Below, piece by piece: positions 36,044 to 42,651 of a DNA stretch of 64,000 nucleotides. The notes below the pieces were generated by a model that was given only the letters and a program-made list of their open reading frames with translations, searched no databases and had not been told where the DNA came from. Source of the stretch: Devosia sp. Lineage in GTDB: Bacteria > Pseudomonadota > Alphaproteobacteria > Rhizobiales > Devosiaceae. How positions within the stretch are numbered: the stretch's first letter is position 1; the number at the start of each line of letters is the position of its first letter. Both the position numbers and the translations under genes were made by a program. Where the stretch lies: assembly GCF_028290625.1 (NCBI RefSeq), contig NZ_JAQGJM010000008.1:186001-250000 (forward strand), read 5' to 3'.

Positions 36044-36516
36044 ACTTCATGTTGAACCCCGACACCGACCTGACGATTTCGCGCGTCATCAAGGCACCCC
36101 GTGCGCGGGTGTGGAGCGCATGGAGCGATCCGCGCAGCTTCGAGCAGTGGTGGGTACCGGAACCGGCCAAATGCAAGGTGGTGGAGATGGAGTTGCGGGC
36201 TGGCGGCGGGTTCATGACCCAGATCAGCGAAAATGATGGCCCGTTCGGCCCGCATCTGAGCGGCTGCTTTCTCGATGTCGTCGAGGGCGAGCGGATCGTT
36301 TTCACCAACGCACTGCTGGGCGGCTGGCGCCCGGCGGCGCAGCCGTTTATGACGGCGATCATCACGCTGGCGGACCATCCCGAAGGCACCGAATATCTTG
36401 CCCAGGTGATGCACAAGGACAATGCCGACCGCAATATGCACGCCGAAATGGGCTTCTATGACGGTTGGGGCACGGTGATCGAGCAGTTGGCCAGGCGGGT
36501 AGAAGCGGGGGCGTAA
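36040..36516 (+). CDS. SRPBCC/AHSA1 domain protein
   Basis: ATG 36040 overlaps the ArsR stop and follows an AAGGAGA site. The 158-residue product is a START-like hydrophobic-pocket protein of the AHSA1 group: ISRVIKAPRARVWSAWSDP, FEQWWVPEPAKC, and a C-terminal GFYDGWGTVIEQLARRVE helix. The family's ligands are mostly unknown. Co-transcription with an ArsR regulator is a widespread arrangement in proteobacteria. Confidence 0.9.
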   Translation: MNFMLNPDTDLTISRVIKAPRARVWSAWSDPRSFEQWWVPEPAKCKVVEMELRAGGGFMTQISENDGPFGPHLSGCFLDVVEGERIVFTNALLGGWRPAAQPFMTAIITLADHPEGTEYLAQVMHKDNADRNMHAEMGFYDGWGTVIEQLARRVEAGA

Positions 36517-36521
36517 TAGCG

Positions 36522-36607
36522 CCCACTGGGTCATCCCCGCGCAGGCGGGGACCTCTGTTGCACTTCCGTGCGCAGTAAACGGAGGTTCCCGCCCACTGGG
36601 AATGACC
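36522..36607. repeat. Intergenic palindromic repeat (GGTCATCCCCGCGCAGGCGGGGACC type)
   Basis: Between convergent genes, CCACTGGGTCATCCCCGCGC leads into GGCGGGGACCTCTG. The right side (ACGGAGGTTCCCGCCCACTG followed by GGAATGACC) is its inverted partner. The whole can fold into a long stem and likely serves as a bidirectional terminator. Confidence 0.65.
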
Positions 36608-36659
36608 GGGTGGAGGTTGGGCGTTTTGCCGGTGGGAGCTGAGGCGTTCATAGAACGCT

Positions 36660-37190
36660 CTATTCCGCCAGGACCCGCTCAATGAAATCGGCGCGCTCGG
36701 TGACGCTGATCTTGGGCAGGATGATCGGCTCGTAGCCGAGCGACGGATAGACCTGCAGCAGATTAGCGTATTCCGCCTCGGCTTCGGCGAGACCGTGGCG
36801 GCGTTCGGGGTCGGTGACGTAGATTTCGGGCCAGGGCGGGGTGAGGAAGACCCGGTGGTGGTAGCGGTGCGCTGCACGGAGCGGCGCCAGTGTGAGCTCG
36901 CCGGTGAGGCGTTCGACGCCAGCGGCCGCGTCGATCAGGCCGCGATCGAAGAAAACCAAGCCGGCATGGGAGGCGACGGCAGCGCGATCCGCCAGGGCCA
37001 TCGCCATGGCACGGCGGATGAAGGCCTCTGTGTCAGCCCAGGGCAGCGCTGTGCCGCCGCTTTGCAGTTGCTGCTGCACGATACGGCGCCCCGGTTCCTC
37101 CACCACGGTGTGGCCACGCCGGCCAAGCTCGGCGAGCAGTGTGGACTTGCCACCGCTCGAGCAGCCGGAAATGACGACGAAGTTCTCCAT
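36660..37190 (-). CDS. AAA_28-type small ATPase
   Basis: The 176-residue protein has a P-loop SGCSSGGKSTLLAELGRRGH (about residues 8-27), then VVEEPGRRIV and a Walker B-like VFFDRGLIDA. It resembles predicted ATP-binding proteins of the AAA_28 group, related to nucleotide or NMN kinases such as the NadR kinase domain. No other domain is present. It follows the GST gene by 12 bases and is probably in the same transcript as the Rieske genes. The substrate is unknown. Confidence 0.8.
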   Translation of the reverse strand: MENFVVISGCSSGGKSTLLAELGRRGHTVVEEPGRRIVQQQLQSGGTALPWADTEAFIRRAMAMALADRAAVASHAGLVFFDRGLIDAAAGVERLTGELTLAPLRAAHRYHHRVFLTPPWPEIYVTDPERRHGLAEAEAEYANLLQVYPSLGYEPIILPKISVTERADFIERVLAE

Positions 37191-37202
37191 TCCTCGCTCC
37201 GG

Positions 37203-37850
37203 CTATTCCGCGGCGGCGCGCCCAGCCGGGAATATCCCCGACATCACCATGAAGCCGGGAATGCGCCGCACCCGGTCGGTCCAGCGGCGAATGGCGGGGT
37301 AATCCATGCGCGAAATGCCGCCTTCCTCGCTGAGCATCACGTAGGGGAAGCAGGCGATATCGGCAGTGGTGGGGTGCGGGGCGGCGCAAAGCCAGTCGCG
37401 ACCCTCGCGTTCGCCGAACCAGAGGTGTTCGTCCATCAGGCGAAACAGGCGGTGGGCGCCGGCCTGCACCTTGGGCAGGTCGAAATCGTAGAACATGCCG
37501 AGCGCCAGGCGGGCTGCCGAGGCAGTGGCGGTGATGTCGTCGGCGAAGGCGTGCCACTGCAAAACTTCGGAAAGCTGGGCGGGTTCGGTGGGGAACCACA
37601 GGCCGCTGGGATCGTACTTGCGCGCCAGATAGGCCAGGATCGCGCCGCTGTCGCGCAGCACGAGCCCATCATCAACCAGAACCGGGAGTTGGCCGAGCGG
37701 GTTCAGCTTGAGAAACCAATCGGATTTGTGCTGGCGGCCGGGGTAAAAATCGACCGGAATGATGTCATAGCGGACGCCCAGAATGCTCATCAGCAGGCGC
37801 AGCTTGTAGCAATTGCCGGAGAGTTCGAAGTCGTAAAGGATGATGGTCAT
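37203..37850 (-). CDS. Glutathione S-transferase family protein
   Basis: The 215-residue protein has the thioredoxin-like GST N-terminus (ILYDFELSGNCYKLRLLMSI, NPLGQLPVLVDDG, DSGAILAYLARKY) and an all-helical C-terminal domain with HPTTADIACFPYV. It would conjugate or reduce substrates with glutathione. It starts two bases after the stop of the Rieske-reductase gene, so it is co-transcribed with the oxygenase system and may process its product. Confidence 0.9.
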   Translation of the reverse strand: MTIILYDFELSGNCYKLRLLMSILGVRYDIIPVDFYPGRQHKSDWFLKLNPLGQLPVLVDDGLVLRDSGAILAYLARKYDPSGLWFPTEPAQLSEVLQWHAFADDITATASAARLALGMFYDFDLPKVQAGAHRLFRLMDEHLWFGEREGRDWLCAAPHPTTADIACFPYVMLSEEGGISRMDYPAIRRWTDRVRRIPGFMVMSGIFPAGRAAAE

Positions 37851-37852
37851 GG

Positions 37853-39616
37853 TCAGATATCCAGCACGAGGCGCGGGGTGAGCGAGCGGGAGACGCAGGT
37901 CATTATGCAGTTGTTGGCGCGCTTTTCGCTGGCGTTGAGATAGACGTCCTGATGGTCGGGCGTGCCCTCCATGACGCCGGTGAGGCAGGTGCCGCAGGCG
38001 CCCTGTTCGCAGGAGGAAGAGACCTGGAGGCCGGCCTCGCGCATGACTTCGAGGATGGTCTTGCCTGAGGGGATGTGCAGCGTCATGGCGGAGCGGGCGA
38101 GTTCGACCTCGAAGGCCGAGCTGTCGTCGATGACGCGGTCGTTGCGGAAGTATTCGTAGTGCACCGCCTCGTCGGGCCAGCCGAGATCGGCGGCAGTGCT
38201 GCGCACGGTTTCGAGCAGCGAGCCGGGGCCGCAGATATAGACGTGCTGGGCGAAGCTATGGGCGCCAAGGGTTTTGGAGATGGTTTCGGCGATCGCCGCG
38301 CGGGGCAGGCCGATATGGAGGGTGACATTGGCGCCCAGGGCGTCGATCTGGTCGCGGAAGGCGATTTGGTCTTGCGAGCGGACGATGTAGTGCAGCTCGT
38401 AGGGCAGGTTGGACTTGGCGAGGAACCGCGCCATCGAGAGGATGGGCGTGATGCCGATGCCGCCGGCGATCAGCACGGTGCGGATGGTGTCGCGGCGGAG
38501 CGGGAAATTGTTGCGCGGCTCGGAAATGGCCAGCACATCGCCTTCGCGGACACTGTCGATCAGGGCTTCGGAGCCGCCTTTGGAGGCGAGGTCGCGCTTG
38601 ACGCCGATGGTGTAGCTGAGGAGTTCGCCGGGGCCATTGGTGATGGAATATTGCCGGCTGAGGCCATTGGGCAGGTGCACGTCGATATGGGCGCCGGGCT
38701 GGAATGTGGGCAGGTGATTGCCGTCGAGCGCGGCCAGTTCAAAGGCGGTGATGCCGGCGGCGGTGGCCCATTTTCGCTTGACCACGGCGCGCAGGGTCAG
38801 GGCGCTGCCGATGGTGATTTCGGGCATGGTGGAGAGTTCGACGGAGACTTTTTCGAAGCTCGGGGTGAGGGGCTCGGGGGCTGGTTTGCGGGCGGCAGCG
38901 CGCTCGAGGCGGTCGCGGAGGGCGGTGAGGGTGGCGTTGTGGTCGTGCAGCCGCTCAATCGCGTCCTCAGGCGTGCCCTCCAGCAGGCCCCGAATTACCG
39001 AACGACCAGCATCGACAGGTTGAACAAAAAACACTGCCGAGGATGATCCTTTGACCGATCGGGCGGTCATGCGAATGCCCAAGCCCGGCAGGCGCTCGGC
39101 GACTGTCTCCGCCCTGAAATCATCATCCGCCGGCGCGAAGGCGAATTGTTCCAGCGCCTCGATCACGGCATCTGCCGGGGCGTTAACGGGCACAGGACGC
39201 AGCGCGAACCAGTCACCGGCTTCTGCATCAGCGAAGGGCGCAAACTCGCCGGCGCCGTTATTGGCGGACCAGACGAGGCCGAAGGCTTCGACGACGGGAT
39301 AGGTCGTATTGGTGATGCGGCGGGCTGGGGCGTCGGCGGGGTGGGCGGGGATGTAGGTGCAGCCGGCGGAGCGGTTGGCGTAGCGCCATCCGTGATACTG
39401 GCACTTGAGTTCGCCGCCCTCGTTGATGCCGATGGAGAGGCGCACGCCACGGTGCAGGCAGCGATTTTCCCAGACATTCACATTGCCGTCGTCGGCGCGC
39501 CAGATCGCGAGTTCGCGGCCGAGAAGCTGGCCGTGAAAGACGTGGCGGAGGGGCAGGTCCGTGCTGGAGGCGACGGGGTACCAGGTGGTGTCGGTGGTGG
39601 AGAGCGTCATTGTCAT
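37853..39616 (-). CDS. Rieske domain fused to class IA oxygenase reductase (FMN/NAD/[2Fe-2S])
   Basis: This 587-residue protein carries three modules. Residues about 10-115 are a Rieske domain with Cys53-x-His55 (NRCLHRG) and Cys72-x2-His75 (KCQYHGW). Residues about 116-250 look like a worn-down oxygenase catalytic region without the iron His pair. Residues about 260-587 form a phthalate/vanillate-type reductase: flavin motif RQYSI, NAD motif IAGGIGITPILSMA, and a plant-type [2Fe-2S] domain with Cys536, Cys541, Cys544 and Cys570 (CEQGACGTC). Electrons could pass from NAD(P)H through flavin and both clusters within one chain. The partner oxygenase gene 230 bases upstream lacks its own Rieske ligands. 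Confidence 0.9.
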   Translation of the reverse strand: MTMTLSTTDTTWYPVASSTDLPLRHVFHGQLLGRELAIWRADDGNVNVWENRCLHRGVRLSIGINEGGELKCQYHGWRYANRSAGCTYIPAHPADAPARRITNTTYPVVEAFGLVWSANNGAGEFAPFADAEAGDWFALRPVPVNAPADAVIEALEQFAFAPADDDFRAETVAERLPGLGIRMTARSVKGSSSAVFFVQPVDAGRSVIRGLLEGTPEDAIERLHDHNATLTALRDRLERAAARKPAPEPLTPSFEKVSVELSTMPEITIGSALTLRAVVKRKWATAAGITAFELAALDGNHLPTFQPGAHIDVHLPNGLSRQYSITNGPGELLSYTIGVKRDLASKGGSEALIDSVREGDVLAISEPRNNFPLRRDTIRTVLIAGGIGITPILSMARFLAKSNLPYELHYIVRSQDQIAFRDQIDALGANVTLHIGLPRAAIAETISKTLGAHSFAQHVYICGPGSLLETVRSTAADLGWPDEAVHYEYFRNDRVIDDSSAFEVELARSAMTLHIPSGKTILEVMREAGLQVSSSCEQGACGTCLTGVMEGTPDHQDVYLNASEKRANNCIMTCVSRSLTPRLVLDI

Positions 39617-39713
39617 TGATCCGGGGTCGGTCGGATCGCGCCACGATCATTGGAGTTTAGGACAGCTACCCTGGCGTACGGGGCGGCTTGGGGGAATATC
39701 ACACCCACCGGCG

Positions 39714-39794
39714 CTTCCCGCGGACTTGATCCGCGGGTCTCTATCGGCATGTAACGCGTGTGGAGAGTGGCCTGCGGATCAAGTCCGCGGGAAG
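39714..39794. repeat. Palindromic repeat, family B (copy 1)
   Basis: CTTCCCGCGGACTTGATCCG at 39714 and its inverse CGGATCAAGTCCGCGGGAAG ending at 39794 form a long imperfect hairpin. A second copy lies at 49350-49428. It occupies the 230-base gap between the oxygenase and Rieske-reductase genes, which otherwise shows no gene. Confidence 0.75.
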
Positions 39795-39846
39795 GTCGGT
39801 GGGCGGGGCGATATCGGGCCATTTCTGGTCGGCTTGCCCTCAATCC

Positions 39847-40755
39847 TCAGCTCGCCATTGGGATCGTGCCGTAGGTGATCCCCTTCTGGCTCAGCCATCT
39901 CCGGTAGGCGATGGCGGATTTGTCGGCGCGGATCGGGGTTTCGGCGCGGGGGTCGAGCGGTAGGCGCTTGGGGTATTGGTTTTCGAGGATGGGCTTGTCC
40001 TGGCCGAAAATGGTCTGCTGGAAGCGGCGCAGGTCCGTAATGGTGGAGGTGCTGTCGATCATCGATTGTAGCAAGTGGGCGCGGGTGGTTTCGGCGGTCA
40101 TCGGCTGCAGGAAGATGGCGATGACGTCCTGGCGGCTCACATCCTCGGGGCAGGATTTGTAGAGCACCGAGCAGAACGGGTGCGGCACGCGGTAGATATA
40201 TTCGACCTCGATGCCCTCGGTCGCGCTGAGCGCGGCGCGGGGCTGGAAGAAGCGGCAGCGGGTGGCCAAAACCTCGTCGCGTTCCTCGGAGACTTCGACG
40301 TCGTATTCCTTGACCTCGGTATGCGGCTCGGCGCCCAGAATGTCGGTGTGCACATAGGGGAAATGGCCCATGTCGAGAAAGTTTTCGACGATGCGCGGGG
40401 CCGACGAGCCGACGCCAATGGAGCCGCAGCTCATGTTGACGCGGTCGCTCTCGGCGTATTCGGGGATGGGAAACAGGTGATCGGGCGGGTTGCCGAAGCT
40501 GGTCCAGATATAGCCATAGCCGATGATGACGGGCAGACGCGCGGTCACGGTGGCCAGGTCGATTTCGTCGCCGTGTTCCTCATTGGTGCGCAGCCAGACG
40601 ACGGGATTGCCCTCGCTGTCACGGGAAAAGGCGAGGCGCTGGTCGAGCAGCAGCGTGGTGCTGACCACGCCCACGGGTGTCTCGTCTACGGCGGCGATGA
40701 CCTGCCAGAGGTCGCGGGTGACGGCGTCGATCGGGGATGGGGTGGTCATGGGCAT
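39847..40755 (-). CDS. Rieske-oxygenase-like catalytic subunit lacking the Rieske domain
   Basis: The 302-residue protein begins like a ring-hydroxylating/demethylating oxygenase (DLWQVIAAVDETPVG) and retains the mononuclear-iron motif VENFLDMGHFPYVH (Asp128, His131, His136). The C-terminal part has the usual GQDKPILENQYPKRLPLDPR. Where a full protein has about 60 residues with C-x-H and C-x2-H, only about 20 remain (LRTNEEHGDEIDLATVTARL), with no cluster ligands. The single Cys110 is elsewhere. It should therefore depend on an outside Rieske centre, most simply the one fused to the reductase downstream. The substrate is unknown. The VanA/DdmC-like character suggests O- or N-demethylation or ring hydroxylation. 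Confidence 0.85.
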   Translation of the reverse strand: MPMTTPSPIDAVTRDLWQVIAAVDETPVGVVSTTLLLDQRLAFSRDSEGNPVVWLRTNEEHGDEIDLATVTARLPVIIGYGYIWTSFGNPPDHLFPIPEYAESDRVNMSCGSIGVGSSAPRIVENFLDMGHFPYVHTDILGAEPHTEVKEYDVEVSEERDEVLATRCRFFQPRAALSATEGIEVEYIYRVPHPFCSVLYKSCPEDVSRQDVIAIFLQPMTAETTRAHLLQSMIDSTSTITDLRRFQQTIFGQDKPILENQYPKRLPLDPRAETPIRADKSAIAYRRWLSQKGITYGTIPMAS

Positions 40756-40826
40756 TATCTCGTGGCAGGTGTGATGTCACATTAAACGGGTCGCGCGGCG
40801 TTGCCAGTATAAACTTGGAGGATGAG

Positions 40827-41861
40827 ATGGCTGTGGGTGAAGCAGCGCGGTTTCCGCTGGCGGAACTGGAAGTGCGGGTGGCGGAGGCTTTGCGGCAGGC
40901 GGGGGCCAGCGAAGCGTCGCTGCAGGCGGCCACCAAAGCCATGCTGCACGCTTCGCGGGTTGGCGTGGATAGCCATGGCATCAGGCTGGTCGAGCATTAT
41001 TGCACCATGCTGGCGGGCGGGCGGCTGAACAAGAATCCCGAGCTGAAAGTGGATATTCGCGCTCCGGGCAGCGCCATGGTGGATGGCGACGACGGGCTGG
41101 GGCACTACGCGGCCTATAAGGCGGTCGAAGTCGGCTGCGAGCTGGCGCGGACCAGTGGCGTGGCCGGCGTCGGCATCGCGCATTCATCCCATCTGGGGGC
41201 GGCGGGGGCTTATGCGCTGGCGGGGGCCGAGGCGGGGTTCGTGGCCTTTGCCACCACCAATACCGATTCCATGGTGGCGCTGCATGAGGGCGCGGCGCGG
41301 TTTCATGGCACCAATCCGCTCGCCTTCGCCGCGCCGGTGCCGGGACAGAAGCCGTGGTTGCTGGATATGGCGACCTCATCGATCCCGATGAACCGGGTGC
41401 TGCTGCATCGCTCGATGGGCGTCGACCTGCCCGAGGGCGTGGCCGCGGATGCGGCCGGGCAGATGGTCACCGATCCGCACGCGGTGGAGATGTTGCTGCC
41501 ACTGGGCGGGCAGGGCTACGGCTATAAGGGCGCAGGGCTGGCCGGGGTGGCGACGCTATTCTCGGCGCTGCTGACGGGCACGACGCTAGACACCGATTTC
41601 ATCCCGATGTTCGGCGGCGGTGATATTTCCAGCCATCGAAACATGGGACACTTCGTGATGATCGTGGACCCCGACAAGTTCGTCGGGCGCGAGATATTCG
41701 GGATGATGATCACGCGCTATCTGGAGAGCCTGCGCGGCGCGCCGGCGCGGGCGGGCGGCGTGGTGATGGCGCCGGGGGACCGGGAATGGGCGGAGGCGGA
41801 GCGGCGCGAGGCCGAGGGTGCGCCGGTCGATCCCGATACGATCAGGTTTTTGGGGCTGTAG
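40827..41861 (+). CDS. Malate/L-lactate dehydrogenase family (Ldh2) oxidoreductase
   Basis: ATG 40827 sits five bases after GGAGG, giving 344 residues. Family blocks include HASRVGVDSHGIRLVEHYCT, VAGVGIAHSSHLGAAGAYAL, FHGTNPLAFAAPVP and PLGGQGYGYKGAGLA. Ldh2 enzymes reduce 2-oxoacids or ureidoglycolate, or delta-1-piperideine-2-carboxylate, with NAD(P)H and have their own non-Rossmann fold. It is divergent from the oxygenase gene with a 71-base gap, so the two may share regulation. The substrate is not identifiable. Confidence 0.9.
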   Translation: MAVGEAARFPLAELEVRVAEALRQAGASEASLQAATKAMLHASRVGVDSHGIRLVEHYCTMLAGGRLNKNPELKVDIRAPGSAMVDGDDGLGHYAAYKAVEVGCELARTSGVAGVGIAHSSHLGAAGAYALAGAEAGFVAFATTNTDSMVALHEGAARFHGTNPLAFAAPVPGQKPWLLDMATSSIPMNRVLLHRSMGVDLPEGVAADAAGQMVTDPHAVEMLLPLGGQGYGYKGAGLAGVATLFSALLTGTTLDTDFIPMFGGGDISSHRNMGHFVMIVDPDKFVGREIFGMMITRYLESLRGAPARAGGVVMAPGDREWAEAERREAEGAPVDPDTIRFLGL

Positions 41862-41976
41862 CCACGACGCCGCCCTGGGCAACGAGTCTCGGGACTTCGG
41901 ACAGGGTGAAGTCCTTGGGCAAGAAGATGATGACCGCCAGCGCGGCCATGATGAGTACGGTCCACAGGATACGCAT
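41842..41976 (-). CDS. Small single-pass membrane peptide (44 residues)
   Basis: ATG 41976 has an excellent ribosome-binding site, TTAGGAGTTTAGTA, directly upstream. The peptide starts MRILWTVLIMAALAVIIFLP, one hydrophobic helix, followed by a short mildly polar tail ending in TAPKT. It lies 18 bases after the stop of the response-regulator gene on the same strand, so it is probably the third gene of the two-component operon. It overlaps the 3' end of the opposite Ldh2 gene by 20 bases. I recognise no family. Roles such as a kinase-modulating peptide are speculation. Confidence 0.6.
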   Translation of the reverse strand: MRILWTVLIMAALAVIIFLPKDFTLSEVPRLVAQGGVVATAPKT

Positions 41977-41994
41977 TACTAAACTCCTAAAGCC

Positions 41995-42651
41995 TCACGC
42001 CAGTCCCCGTTTCAGCGCCTCGCGGGTGGCCTCCGCGCGGCTCGAAATGTTGAGCTTCTGGTAGATCACCTTGACATAGGACGCCACGGTCTGGGGTTGA
42101 AGGCCGAGACGGGTGGCGGCCTCCGATACGGTCATGCCACGTGCCAAGAGGGTTAATACTTCGGTCTCGCGCGGGCTGAGCCCGGCTGCGTCGGCGGGCG
42201 CCGATGCGGGGCCGCGGAAATGGGCCAGCATGCGGTGGGCGATGGAGGGGGAGAGCGGCGGCTCGCCGCTTTCGATGCGCTTGAGGTACCCGACAAGGAG
42301 GTTGGCTTCCTCGTCCTTGAGCACATAGCCACGGGCGCCGGCCGCGATGGCCTCGAACAGGTGGGCGTCATCGTCGTAAATGGTGGCGACGACGGGCAGG
42401 GCATTGGGAAACTCGGCGGCGAGGCGCCGCACGATATCGACGCCCGAGCCATCGGGCAGGCCGATATCGACGACGGCCAGCGTCAGCTTGGTGCCATTGG
42501 CATCGAGCCACTGCTGGGCGGCCTTCAGCGTGCCGGCAGTGGCGACGCGCAGGCCGGGAAAGGCGCTGGCGAGGACGCCGAGCATCCAGTCGCGCGTGTG
42601 CGGCTGGTCTTCCACCAGCAGGCAAAGGCCGGTTTGGGGTGAACTGTTCAT
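41995..42651 (-). CDS. NarL/FixJ-type response regulator
   Basis: The 218-residue protein has a receiver domain with acidic pocket Glu14/Asp15 and phosphoacceptor Asp62 (LAVVDIGLPDGSG). A LuxR-type helix-turn-helix lies at about residues 155-215 (LSPRETEVLTLLARGMTVSE, LQPQTVASYVKVIYQKL). Its start overlaps the stop of the histidine kinase gene by four bases, so the two form a cognate pair. Target genes are unknown, but the small membrane peptide gene follows directly. Confidence 0.93.
   Translation of the reverse strand: MNSSPQTGLCLLVEDQPHTRDWMLGVLASAFPGLRVATAGTLKAAQQWLDANGTKLTLAVVDIGLPDGSGVDIVRRLAAEFPNALPVVATIYDDDAHLFEAIAAGARGYVLKDEEANLLVGYLKRIESGEPPLSPSIAHRMLAHFRGPASAPADAAGLSPRETEVLTLLARGMTVSEAATRLGLQPQTVASYVKVIYQKLNISSRAEATREALKRGLA

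Noticed and set aside
37853..39616. The Rieske-reductase fusion as an artefact of a frameshift joining two genes
   Set aside because: The frame is continuous over 587 codons with matching codon use, and the linker region still shows oxygenase-like strands. A simple join is unlikely.
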